This document shows positions 17,103 to 25,255 of a DNA stretch of 32,874 bases, in pieces (position 1 is the stretch's first letter; the number at the start of each line of letters is the position of its first letter). The DNA is from Candidatus Krumholzibacteriia bacterium (GTDB taxonomy: Bacteria; Krumholzibacteriota; Krumholzibacteriia; JAJRXK01). A program made the position numbers and the translations under genes. The DNA is taken from NCBI GenBank assembly GCA_035268685.1, contig DATFKK010000171.1:1-32874 (forward strand), in the 5' to 3' direction. The notes beneath the pieces were generated by a model. That model had not been told where the DNA came from and did not search any database. It saw nothing but the letters and a program-made list of their open reading frames with translations.

Positions 17103-17130
17103 TCGTGTCGGGGCGCTCGTGTCGACACGA
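17103..17130. promoter_or_regulatory. TCGTGTCG half-sites: possible operator between TrkA-C gene and marC
   Basis: In the 254-base divergent region (16983-17236), TCGTGTCG occurs at 17103-17110 and again at 17117-17124, 14 bases apart. The second copy overlaps its own inverted copy to form a perfect 14-base palindrome (17117-17130). Spacing and position suit a dimeric repressor site. No regulator is adjacent, so this is only a candidate. Nothing else was recognised in the interval. Confidence 0.35.
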
Positions 17131-17236
17131 CCTGGGGATCACTCGTCCACTCTTGCGCGCCGGACCGGTGCGCCCTTCGGTGTGCGCATCGGGCGCGAAC
17201 CCCTTCGCGCTCCGGAGCCCGTGCCGGGGGAACCTC

Positions 17237-17848
17237 ATGGTCGAGACGCTCAAGCCGGCCCTGCTGCTGTTCATGCTGCTGAACCCATTCCTCCTGGTCG
17301 TCTACCTGATCGACCTCTTCGAGAAGGTTCCCGCGCAGCTCTTCGACCGGATCATGTTCCGGGCCACGGTGATCAGCACCGCGGTCTTCGTGGTCTTCGC
17401 CCTGGTCGGAGACGTGATCTTCCGGGATCTGTTGCAGGCGCGCTTCGCCTCGTTCCAGGTGTTCGGCGGCGTGGTCTTCCTGATCATCGGGCTCCGCTTC
17501 GTCTTCGAGGGCAACGAGGCCATCCCCGGCCTGCGCGGCGAGGGCGCCCACGTGGCGGGGGCCATCGCCATGCCGGTGATGATCGGGCCCGGAACGATCG
17601 GCGCGAGCGTCCTTGCCGGCGAGAACCTGGGCCCGATCATGGCCCCGCTCGTGATCGTGGTCGTGGTCATGATGAGCACGCTGGTGGTGCTCGCGCTGAA
17701 GCGTCTGCACGACTGGGTCCGGCCGCGCAACGAGCCCCTGGTGGAACGCTACATCGAGGCGACGGGGCGCATCACCGCGCTGGTGGTGGGCACGTTCGCC
17801 GTGGAAATGATCCTGACCGGCCTGAACGGTTGGTGGACCGCCCGCTGA
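17237..17848 (+). CDS. MarC family integral membrane protein
   Basis: 203 residues with six predicted transmembrane helices, the size and pattern of the MarC/UPF0056 family. Typical features are NPFLLVVYLIDLFEKVP after helix 1, the FQVFGGVVFLIIGLRFVFEG region, and PVMIGPGTIGASVL, a conserved loop rich in small residues. The biochemical role of this family is not settled (the link to antibiotic resistance was withdrawn), so none is assigned. The start is ATG 17237 with GGGGGAAC just upstream; the frame is open further upstream without homology. It is convergent with the small membrane protein at 17855, with only 6 bases between stops. Confidence 0.9.
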   Translation: MVETLKPALLLFMLLNPFLLVVYLIDLFEKVPAQLFDRIMFRATVISTAVFVVFALVGDVIFRDLLQARFASFQVFGGVVFLIIGLRFVFEGNEAIPGLRGEGAHVAGAIAMPVMIGPGTIGASVLAGENLGPIMAPLVIVVVVMMSTLVVLALKRLHDWVRPRNEPLVERYIEATGRITALVVGTFAVEMILTGLNGWWTAR

Positions 17849-17854
17849 ACCGAT

Positions 17855-18319
17855 TCAGAGCGTCTCACGCCAGACGAGCGCGAGCAGCAGGACGGTTCGA
17901 CCGGACCACACCGCCGTCCGCAACCAGTTGCTCCCGACCAGGCGTCGATGGGCAACGGGATCGAAGCCCCGCGACAGGCGCGCGTGCTGGGGAACCTGCA
18001 GCCACGCCGTGCTGGCCCAGATCACGACCACGAGCCCTCCGTTGATCGCCGTCCACAGCAGGGGCTCGCCCGCACGCCAGGTCGCGAGCAGCCACCACCC
18101 CGCCGTCGTTGCCTCGATCACCATGGCCGGCATGACGACCCGGGAGATCCGGCGCTGGTGCGCCGCCTCGAAGGCGGCGAAGGCCCCTCGTTCCACGCGG
18201 TCGAAGAGCGGGTAGTGCACCACCTGGACGACCCAGATCAGACCGCACAGGAACACGGTCACCGTGAGGTGCAGGAGCAGCACCTGGGTGGCGCTCAGCG
18301 CGACAGCGGTATCGGACAC
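17855..18319 (-). CDS. Four-helix membrane protein, function unknown
   Basis: 154 residues with four predicted transmembrane helices (about 12-33, 62-82, 88-108, 130-150). The first helix runs into a conserved-looking WVVQVVHYPLFDRV segment, and a HQRRISRVVMPAM stretch precedes helix 2. Small bacterial membrane proteins with an HYPLF-type motif are known to me only as uncharacterised. The start is a GTG at 18319, which overlaps the end of the peroxiredoxin-like gene by 25 bases. With the photolyase it forms a three-gene, tightly coupled minus-strand operon. No cofactor motif is visible. Confidence 0.75.
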   Translation of the reverse strand: MSDTAVALSATQVLLLHLTVTVFLCGLIWVVQVVHYPLFDRVERGAFAAFEAAHQRRISRVVMPAMVIEATTAGWWLLATWRAGEPLLWTAINGGLVVVIWASTAWLQVPQHARLSRGFDPVAHRRLVGSNWLRTAVWSGRTVLLLALVWRETL

Positions 18320-19242
18320 GTCGCCAGATCCTCGTAGTCGGGGACTTCGCTCGCCTCGCGATGGCGGAACTCCCGCACGATCTCACCGCCGTCGATCAGG
18401 AACACGCCCGGCAACTGGAAGCCGTCGCCGACGAGACGGCCCACTCCGTGACCGCGAACCAGGCCGGCAACGAACCCGCGGGTCCACGACCGCAGACCGA
18501 AGAGTTGCCGGAAGGTGCCGCGTCGCAGACGGAAGGCACGGTAGAGCGTGGCCGACGGATCGCTCACCTGCGCGGCGTCGTCCAGCCCGTGGGCGGCGAG
18601 GTACGAGACCGCGTCGCGGTCCGGAGCCATGTGCACGAGCACCAGACGAGTTCCACGGCCCTCGATCGTCGCCCGCTCGCGCGCCAGGTCGGCCAGGGCC
18701 TCGCGGCAGAAGGTGCAGCCGAAGTGCCGAAGGAACACGACCAGGTGCGGCGCATCGTGGGAATGTTGCTCGAGCGTCCTGCCGTGCGAAGTCCGGACCG
18801 TTCGCAGCGCGGCCCGTGCATCGAGTTCCCGGACGCTGGGGTCGGGGTCCGGACGGCCGGACCGTTCGAAGGCCCGCCAGAGGATGATGGCGAAGGGGAT
18901 CCACCACACGAAGTCGTTGGTGAGCAACGTCGCGCCGAAGGACACCGGCAGCGAACCCTTCACGATGGCCTGCAGGAACCCGATCGGGCCGAGGATCTTG
19001 CCCAACAGCCCCACGAGCACGATCGGCCAGTGACGCAGGGGATCACGCGACGCGGCCCAATAGCCCAGACCGTACACACCGACGATCATGCCCACGCACT
19101 GCCACAACTCCGGGTAACGTGGCGCGTCCATGCCCACCAGTTCGAAGTAGTGGCCCGGCCACGACACGACCCAAGCGCCCCAGATCACGTTGTAGATCGC
19201 CGCCGCCTGCAGCCATCGGCGCATCCAGAGTGGTGCGTTCAT
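18295..19242 (-). CDS. Membrane-anchored peroxiredoxin-like (AhpC-TSA_2) protein
   Basis: 315 residues in two parts. Residues 1-125 hold four predicted transmembrane helices (about 12-28, 46-64, 72-92, 108-124). Residues about 140-310 form a thioredoxin-fold domain of the Prx-like2/AhpC-TSA_2 type: VVFLRHFGCTFCREALADL with C176 and C179, then LVLVHMAPDRDAV, and a LPGVFLIDGGEIVREFRH strand pair near the end. The CxxC suggests thiol redox chemistry, probably cytoplasmic given the short tail after helix 4. The ATG at 19242 overlaps the photolyase stop (ATGA), implying coupled expression and a role in light or oxidative stress. Substrate unknown. Confidence 0.82.
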   Translation of the reverse strand: MNAPLWMRRWLQAAAIYNVIWGAWVVSWPGHYFELVGMDAPRYPELWQCVGMIVGVYGLGYWAASRDPLRHWPIVLVGLLGKILGPIGFLQAIVKGSLPVSFGATLLTNDFVWWIPFAIILWRAFERSGRPDPDPSVRELDARAALRTVRTSHGRTLEQHSHDAPHLVVFLRHFGCTFCREALADLARERATIEGRGTRLVLVHMAPDRDAVSYLAAHGLDDAAQVSDPSATLYRAFRLRRGTFRQLFGLRSWTRGFVAGLVRGHGVGRLVGDGFQLPGVFLIDGGEIVREFRHREASEVPDYEDLATCPIPLSR

Positions 19243-20954
19243 CGTTCCACGTCCTCTCGGCGACGGACGGCACGCAGGTCGTCCGGGGTGACGGCCACTC
19301 CGTCGAGCAGGCGCGAGCGCACGAACCCGAACACACGCGCGTCCTCCGCGCGCTTGTCGGGTTCACGTTTCGCGGCCGAGCGCAGGGGCATGGCCATGCG
19401 GTGGTTGCCTTCGAAGTGCGCACGGTGCCGGTCGAGGAAGGCCCAGTACAGATTGCTGATCGGACAATCCTTCTTCGGGTCGAAGGCGCACCCCGCGCAG
19501 TAGTCGCTCATCCGATGGATGTACGGCGTACCGCTCACGTAGGGCTTGGTCGTCATCAGACCGCCGACCGCGTACGTGGCCATCCCCAGCACGTTCGGCT
19601 CGACCACCCAGTCCCAGGCATCGGTGTAGGCGACCCAGAACCAATCGGTGAGCGCACGGGGATCGAAATCGAGAAGCGTCGCCAGATTGCCCAGGACCAT
19701 CAACCGGGTGATGTGGTGGCTCCATCCCTCGCGCCAGACGTCGTCCACCACGTGGTCGAGGCAGGCCAGGCCCGACTGGACGCCCCAGTACGCCGGGGCG
19801 AATGCCCCCTCGCCCACTCCGAAGAGATCGGGCCGCGCACCTCCGTCGGGCACGGTGTCGGCGTCGGGCCCGGTGTCGGCGTCGGGCCCGGGCCAGTCGG
19901 CACCCGACCACACCGACCATCCTCCGTCGCCCGGACGCGTCGCGACGCCGGGCTCGCCCGACGGCAGGGTACGGAAGCCATCGGTCTCACGGTGGACGTG
20001 GCGCACGAACTCGCGCCAGCCGAGGACCTGTCGGACGAAGCCCTCCTGACTGGCCAAGGGCAGGTCCAGAGCGACGACGTCGTCGAGCACCTCACGTGGG
20101 AGCAGCCGATGCAGGTTCATCAGGGTGCTCGATCGCGTGTGGAAGAGGGTCGAACTGCGCGTGCTCATCGCGTCCTCGTAGGGACCGAACACGGGCAGTG
20201 CGTTCCGGCGTGCCCACTCCCATGCGTGCCGCGCGTCGGCGGCGGTCGCCGGCACGGCATCGGGATCGAGGTCGCCGGGGTGGTCGCCGAACTCGCGGTC
20301 GATCCACACCGCGAGTTCGTCCTTGACCACGTCGTCGGAAAAGGTCGGAGGATCGGGCGCGGGGGGATCCCCCTTCCACGGCAACCGGTTCTCGGCATCG
20401 TGGCTGTACTTCTCTCCCACGGGCCCGCCGTCCTGCATCAGGATCCCGGTCTTCCGGCGCAGGTAGCGGTAGAACCGATCCATTCGCCACGGCGGAGTCG
20501 CGCCCACGGCGTCGCGGAAGTCCTCGGGCGAGCTCAACCAGCCCTCGTGCTCGACCACTTCCAACGCACCGGCATCGACCAGCGGCTGTACGTCGGCGCG
20601 CAGTTCGCGCTCGGCGGGCTCCATCAAGGTCAGACGACCGAGATCTTCCACCAGCGACCCGAGGGTCGCGGCGTAGGGCCGATCGGACTCGACATGGCGT
20701 ACGGCCACCCCGCGTTCCGCCTGCTCCAGCGCGAAGTGCCTCTGGTTCGCCCACACCGTCAGCAGACGCTGCCGGTGGTACGGGCGTCGGCGCGCCTTCC
20801 AATGGCTCTCGACCAGGACCACCCCGAGCGTGGACGGTTCGTCGCGCGAGAGCGGTCCGATGCGATCGCTCAACTGGTCCTCGTTCACGAAGAGCCAACG
20901 CCGACCGCGCGGATCGGGTGCGATCGACGCGAGCTGTTCGCGGAAAGAACTCAC
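19239..20954 (-). CDS. Iron-sulfur bacterial cryptochrome/photolyase (FeS-BCP, CryPro type)
   Basis: 571 residues matching the FAD-binding, 4Fe-4S photolyase-related family (DPRP/PhrB group) that repairs (6-4) photoproducts. The N-terminal antenna-binding Rossmann part contains WLFVNEDQLSDRIGPL and SHWKARRRPYHRQRLL. The FAD domain has WREFVRHVH, AYWGVQSGLACLDHVV and WSHHITRLMVLGN. Four cysteines, C398, C486, C489 and C497, fit the cluster ligands; spacings 88 and 3 equal those of Agrobacterium PhrB (C350, C438, C441, as I recall). The last spacing is 8 instead of 13, because DPKKDCP lacks the usual extra loop. A low-complexity insert with a twofold PDADTG repeat lies near residue 360. The start is GTG 20954. 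First gene of a three-gene operon. Confidence 0.92.
   Translation of the reverse strand: MSSFREQLASIAPDPRGRRWLFVNEDQLSDRIGPLSRDEPSTLGVVLVESHWKARRRPYHRQRLLTVWANQRHFALEQAERGVAVRHVESDRPYAATLGSLVEDLGRLTLMEPAERELRADVQPLVDAGALEVVEHEGWLSSPEDFRDAVGATPPWRMDRFYRYLRRKTGILMQDGGPVGEKYSHDAENRLPWKGDPPAPDPPTFSDDVVKDELAVWIDREFGDHPGDLDPDAVPATAADARHAWEWARRNALPVFGPYEDAMSTRSSTLFHTRSSTLMNLHRLLPREVLDDVVALDLPLASQEGFVRQVLGWREFVRHVHRETDGFRTLPSGEPGVATRPGDGGWSVWSGADWPGPDADTGPDADTVPDGGARPDLFGVGEGAFAPAYWGVQSGLACLDHVVDDVWREGWSHHITRLMVLGNLATLLDFDPRALTDWFWVAYTDAWDWVVEPNVLGMATYAVGGLMTTKPYVSGTPYIHRMSDYCAGCAFDPKKDCPISNLYWAFLDRHRAHFEGNHRMAMPLRSAAKREPDKRAEDARVFGFVRSRLLDGVAVTPDDLRAVRRREDVER
19854..19889. repeat. 18-bp tandem repeat (two copies) within the photolyase gene
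   Basis: GGTGTCGGCGTCGGGCCC occurs twice in direct tandem (19854-19871, 19872-19889) and encodes a repeated six-residue PDADTG-type unit on the minus strand. It sits in an Asp/Gly/Pro-rich insertion between conserved photolyase blocks, so length variation among strains would not disturb the fold. Confidence 0.9.
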
Positions 20955-21106
20955 GGGCTGCGGTCCCGGGTCGGGGGTCCTGTTCGTCTTCGCCGGAATC
21001 GTCGGCCCGGATGCTCGTCTCGGCTCTGGTGCCCTCCGGGCCGAGCCGCTAGACTGCGCCGGCGCGCCGCGGGACCCCTCCGGTCCCGGCCCCGCGATGG
21101 ACGACC

Positions 21107-22801
21107 GTGCCGACCGAAGTCACCCCGAGCCCTCTCCTCGTCCTCGCCGTCGTCGTGGTGGCCGGCGTCCTCGTCGGCAGCCTCGCGCGCCGGGTGCGTC
21201 TGCCCGCCGTCACCGGGCAGATCCTCGTCGGCGTGTTGATCGGTCCGTCGGTGCTCGGCCTGTTCGACCGGCACACGGTCCACGAACTCGCGCCCGTGAC
21301 CAACTTCGCGCTCGCGATCATCGCGGTGGCCGTGGGATCGCACCTGCACCTGCCGCGGCTGCACAACGCGCGCCGGCGCCTCTTCGCCCTGCTCGTCGCC
21401 GAGGCCGTGATCACGCCGGCGGCGGTGTTCTTCGCGGTGATCCTCCTGCCCGACGTGCGCTGGCACCTCGGCGTGCTGCTCGCCGCTCTGGCCATCTCGA
21501 CGGCTCCGGCCACGGTGCTCGCCATCGTGAAGGAGGAACGCGCCCAGGGTGTGTTCGTGAAGACGCTGGTCGCTGCCGTGGCGCTGAACAACCTGGCCTG
21601 CATCAGCGCCTTCGAGCTCGCCCACCTCGCCGTGGCCGCCGATCTCGATCCCTCGAGCGGTCACGGCCTGGCGAAGATCCTGATCGCGCCGGTCCAGCAA
21701 CTGGCGCTGGCGATCCTACTGGGGGGTGGGGCCGCGTTCGTGCTCAACCTCCTGACGCGCTCGGTCGTCCGGAGCGACCTGCTCACCACCTACAGCTTCG
21801 CCGCGATCCTGCTGGTGTCCGGCGTCGCCGATCTGTTCGGGATCTCGTCGCTGCTGAGCTGCCTGGTGCTCGGCGTGGCGCTGGCGAACATCGCGCCCGA
21901 GAAGGAGGACATCGGCCACGCCGTCTTCGACAACTTCGAGGTCGCGATCTACGCCGCCTTCTTCACGCTGGCCGGCATGGAACTCGACCTGGGCGTGGCC
22001 GCGCAGGGCGGACTGCTGGCGTTCACGGTGTTCGTGGCCCGGATCGCCGGCAAGTGGGGCGCGGCGACGGTGGCCATGCGCTTCGCACGGGCACCCCGGG
22101 AGGTCCGCCAGTTCCTGGGCTTCGCCCTCGTGCCGCAGGCGGGAGTGGCCGTGGGGCTGGTGCTGGTGGCCCAGGAGGACGCCGCCCTGGAGCCGGTCCG
22201 CGACCTTCTGCTGGCCGTGGGACTGACCGTGGTCACGCTCAACGAGATCGTCGGTCCGGTGCTCGCGCGCTGGGCCCTGGAGCGATCCGGCGACGCCGGA
22301 CGCGATCGCCGCCGGCTGATCGACTTCGTCCACGAAGAACACGTGACGACGACTCTCCGCGGCCAGACCAAGGAAGAAGCGATCACACAGTTGACCGAGC
22401 TCCTCGTGCGCACGCACAACGTGCACATCGACCGTGACTCGCTGCTGCACTCGGTGCTCGAACGCGAGAACCAGATCTCGACCTGTGTGGGCGAGGGTCT
22501 GGCGATCCCCCACGGCGAGCTCCCCGAGGGCGACGCCATCGCCGGGGTGATCGGGATCAGCCACGAGGGGCTCCACTTCGACACGCCCGACGGCCGGCCC
22601 GTGCACTGCATGGTCCTCTTGGCCACCCCTCATTCGATGCGCGACCGCCACCTCGAAGTGCTCGCCACCCTGGCACGCACGATCGGCTTCGACCACAACC
22701 TGCAGAACCAGCTCTTCAACGCGAGGACACCCGCTCACGTGTGCCAGGTCTTGCGTCACGAGACCTTCGAGGACCTGAACGTCACGATCGACGACGACTA
22801 G
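21107..22801 (+). CDS. CPA2 cation:proton antiporter with C-terminal PTS EIIA-2 domain
   Basis: 564 residues. The first 400 or so are a monovalent cation:proton antiporter with about 12 hydrophobic helices: LPAVTGQILVGVLIGPSVLGL near the N-terminus, LLAALAISTAPATVLAIVKE, and LSCLVLGVALANIAPEK. The remaining part, from about 415, is a fructose/nitrogen-PTS-type EIIA domain. Its phosphorylatable histidine is H469 in GLAIPHGELPEG, and the end reads LNVTIDDD. The fusion suggests that transport is controlled by the phosphorylation state of a PTS relay, or by an EIIA domain used as a ligand sensor. No HPr or EI is in the window. The start is GTG 21107, divergent from the photolyase over a 152-base gap. 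Confidence 0.88.
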   Translation: MPTEVTPSPLLVLAVVVVAGVLVGSLARRVRLPAVTGQILVGVLIGPSVLGLFDRHTVHELAPVTNFALAIIAVAVGSHLHLPRLHNARRRLFALLVAEAVITPAAVFFAVILLPDVRWHLGVLLAALAISTAPATVLAIVKEERAQGVFVKTLVAAVALNNLACISAFELAHLAVAADLDPSSGHGLAKILIAPVQQLALAILLGGGAAFVLNLLTRSVVRSDLLTTYSFAAILLVSGVADLFGISSLLSCLVLGVALANIAPEKEDIGHAVFDNFEVAIYAAFFTLAGMELDLGVAAQGGLLAFTVFVARIAGKWGAATVAMRFARAPREVRQFLGFALVPQAGVAVGLVLVAQEDAALEPVRDLLLAVGLTVVTLNEIVGPVLARWALERSGDAGRDRRRLIDFVHEEHVTTTLRGQTKEEAITQLTELLVRTHNVHIDRDSLLHSVLERENQISTCVGEGLAIPHGELPEGDAIAGVIGISHEGLHFDTPDGRPVHCMVLLATPHSMRDRHLEVLATLARTIGFDHNLQNQLFNARTPAHVCQVLRHETFEDLNVTIDDD

Positions 22802-22876
22802 GCGAGGCACTTGCCGCCGGCACGGGGTCGTGTCAGACTCCTGTTCAGTCTCCCCTCTCGCGCCCGGGTCCTCTGC

Positions 22877-25159
22877 ATGATCGACGAAATCCGCCGCCGC
22901 CGGATTCCGCAGACGCTGATCGGCTACGTCGTCGGTCTGTGGGGCGGAGCCCAGGTCATCGACTTCGTCGAGCAGCGCTACGCGCTGTCGCCCTACTGGG
23001 TCGAACTCTTCGTCGTCGCCTACCTCGTCCTGCTGCCGTCGGTGGTCGCGATCGCCTGGAACAAGGGCGCTCCGGGGCGTCAACGCTGGTCGAAGGTCGC
23101 GCTCGGGACGGTCGGCATCAACGCCGCGCTGGCCGTGGTCGTGCTCGTCGTCGGCTTCCACGGACGCGATCTCGGACGCGTGACCGAGACCGTGGTCGTC
23201 GAGACCGAGGAGGGAGAGACGGTCGAGCGCGAGGTGCCGCGCGAGGCCTTTCGCCGCACCGTCATGCTCGCCATTCCACGGGTGGAGGATCTCAGCGGCG
23301 ACGACCGCTGGTCGGCCGTGGAGTTCGAGCAGCTGCTCGAGATCGATCTCATGCAGAATCCCTTCCTCGAGCTGCGCTCCCCGTGGCTCGAGAACCAGCG
23401 CGCCCAGCGCGCCGGACTGGAGGACGCCAGCCGCATGCCGCGCGCCCTGGTCCACGAGGCGGCACGGCAGCGCGGGGCCGACGTGTTCCTCATGTCGTCG
23501 CTGCAGCCCGCCGAGGTCGGCTTCGAGCTCGAGATCGAACTCGTGTCCACCGACGACGGCCGATCGGTCGCCGCGACCATGCTCACGGGTGCCGACGTGT
23601 TCGAACTGGCCGACCGCGCGAGCGTCTGGATCCACCGCGGTCTCGAGGTCCCCGAGGTCGAATTCGAGGACCGTCCGGTGACCGATCTCATGACCGAGTC
23701 ACCGGAGGCGCTCCGGGCCAGCGCGAAGGGCGCCGTGGCCTTCCATCTGGAGTCGGACTTCGAGGCGGCGGCCGCGTTCCTGGCCCGCGCCACCGAGATC
23801 GACCCCACCTTCGCCATGGCGCACCTGTCGGAGTACAGCGTGAACGTCGTGCTCGGGCGCATGGGGGCGGCCCTGCCGGCGATCGAGGCCGCGATGCAGC
23901 ACTCCTACCGCTTGACCGAGCGCACGGAATTCCTGGTGCGCGCGACCTACCACGGTGCCCGCAGCGACGTCGAGAAGACGATGGCCGTGCTCGAGATGTG
24001 GGCACGTCTGCACCCGGACGACCCCATGCCCCGCAAGCTCCTGGCGCAGAACCAGCGCGTGACCGGAGACGCCGAGCAGGCCCTGGCGTCGTTGCGCGAC
24101 GCCCTCGAACTCGTCCCGGGAGACGTCGAGGTGCTCGAGTGGATGGTGAACGTCGCCAGCAGCGTCGGGGAACTCGACACCGCCGCCGACGCTGCGCGGC
24201 GCTGGGCCGAGCTGTTGCCGAACGAGGTCGCCCCGGTGCTGGCCCTGGCCGACGTGCAGAAGGACCGCGGCGATCTCGCGGCGGCGAGCGCCACTCTCGA
24301 GCGGGCCACGCTGCTCGACCCCACGCACGTCGACGCCCGCATGTCCCTGGCCGATCTGGCGACGCGTCAGGGCGACCTCGGGAAGGCGGCGTCGGTCTAC
24401 GCGGACCTGGCCGATGGAGCCGGCACGATGCAGGACCGCTTCGAGGCGATCGACGAACTCGTCACGCTGCGCCATCGCCAGGGCAGGATCGACGCCGCCC
24501 TCGCGGAGTTCGCGCGCTGGGAGGAGCTGGCCCGCGACGTCTTCCCGGCCGGCCAGCTCGCCGTCCGCACCTCGACGCGGATGTACCTGTTCGCCCTCGA
24601 CGGCCGCCCCGACGCGGCCCGTGCACGGCTCGACGAACTCCGGGCGGCCCTCACGGAACCGTTCTCGGGCTTCATCGCGCTGGGCGACGCCCAGGTCGCC
24701 CTCGCGGTCGAGGACACCGCGGCGGCCGGTACAGCCATCGATGCCCTCCAGCGAGCGGTCGACGCGACGGGCGTGGGGAGCCTCCAGCCGATCATCGAGC
24801 TCCTGCGCGCCCGGGAGCGCCTGCTGTCCGGCGACCCCGAGGCGGCGCTCGCCGCCTGTGATCGTGCGCACGCCCTGGACCCATCGGCCGGGAGCGTGGA
24901 CGTCCACCGCTCGCGCGCGCTGCTGCGGTCGGGCCGGATCGACGACGCGCTCGGAGCGATCGAGCGTGCCCTCGAGGTCGACCCCAGCGATCCTCGCGCC
25001 CTGCACCAGCGGGGACGGGTGCTCGCCGAGGCGGGGCGCGTGGACGAGGCGATCACCGCGTACGAGCGTGCATTGGTGACCTGGAAGGACGCCGACGACG
25101 ACTACCGTCTGGCCCGCCGCGCACGCTCCGAACTCGAGGCCCTGCGCCAGGGATCCTGA
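22877..25159 (+). CDS. Membrane protein with TolB-like and TPR domains
   Basis: 760 residues. After MIDEIRRRRIPQTLIGYVVG come three transmembrane helices (about 13-30, 41-61, 73-94). The RRR-then-helix start resembles the membrane module of TolB/TPR signalling proteins (KRRNVFRVAIAYL type). Residues about 125-250 (VMLAIPRVEDLSGDDRW, ADVFLMSSLQPAEVG) look like a TolB-N/FlgO-type beta-alpha domain. From about 280 to the end are roughly a dozen TPR-like helix pairs, for example GAIERALEVDPSDPRALHQRG and RVDEAITAYERALVTW. No kinase, cyclase or DNA-binding domain is attached, so it is probably a scaffold at the inner membrane. The start ATG 22877 is preferred to an upstream in-frame codon at 22811. 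A short inverted repeat at 25173-25178/25187-25192 follows. Confidence 0.82.
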   Translation: MIDEIRRRRIPQTLIGYVVGLWGGAQVIDFVEQRYALSPYWVELFVVAYLVLLPSVVAIAWNKGAPGRQRWSKVALGTVGINAALAVVVLVVGFHGRDLGRVTETVVVETEEGETVEREVPREAFRRTVMLAIPRVEDLSGDDRWSAVEFEQLLEIDLMQNPFLELRSPWLENQRAQRAGLEDASRMPRALVHEAARQRGADVFLMSSLQPAEVGFELEIELVSTDDGRSVAATMLTGADVFELADRASVWIHRGLEVPEVEFEDRPVTDLMTESPEALRASAKGAVAFHLESDFEAAAAFLARATEIDPTFAMAHLSEYSVNVVLGRMGAALPAIEAAMQHSYRLTERTEFLVRATYHGARSDVEKTMAVLEMWARLHPDDPMPRKLLAQNQRVTGDAEQALASLRDALELVPGDVEVLEWMVNVASSVGELDTAADAARRWAELLPNEVAPVLALADVQKDRGDLAAASATLERATLLDPTHVDARMSLADLATRQGDLGKAASVYADLADGAGTMQDRFEAIDELVTLRHRQGRIDAALAEFARWEELARDVFPAGQLAVRTSTRMYLFALDGRPDAARARLDELRAALTEPFSGFIALGDAQVALAVEDTAAAGTAIDALQRAVDATGVGSLQPIIELLRARERLLSGDPEAALAACDRAHALDPSAGSVDVHRSRALLRSGRIDDALGAIERALEVDPSDPRALHQRGRVLAEAGRVDEAITAYERALVTWKDADDDYRLARRARSELEALRQGS

Positions 25160-25255
25160 CCCCGTCGGGGGCATCCCCTCTTGTCGGGGGATCCGCACGC
25201 CCCTACCGTCGGGTGCGAGCCGCCCCCGAAGTCTCCGGATCCGGAGAGCCTTGCC

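Noticed and set aside
21071-21087. GGGACC/GGTCCC inverted repeat before the antiporter gene
   Set aside because: Only a 6-bp stem with a short loop in GC-rich DNA, no T-run and no gene ending there. It is expected by chance.
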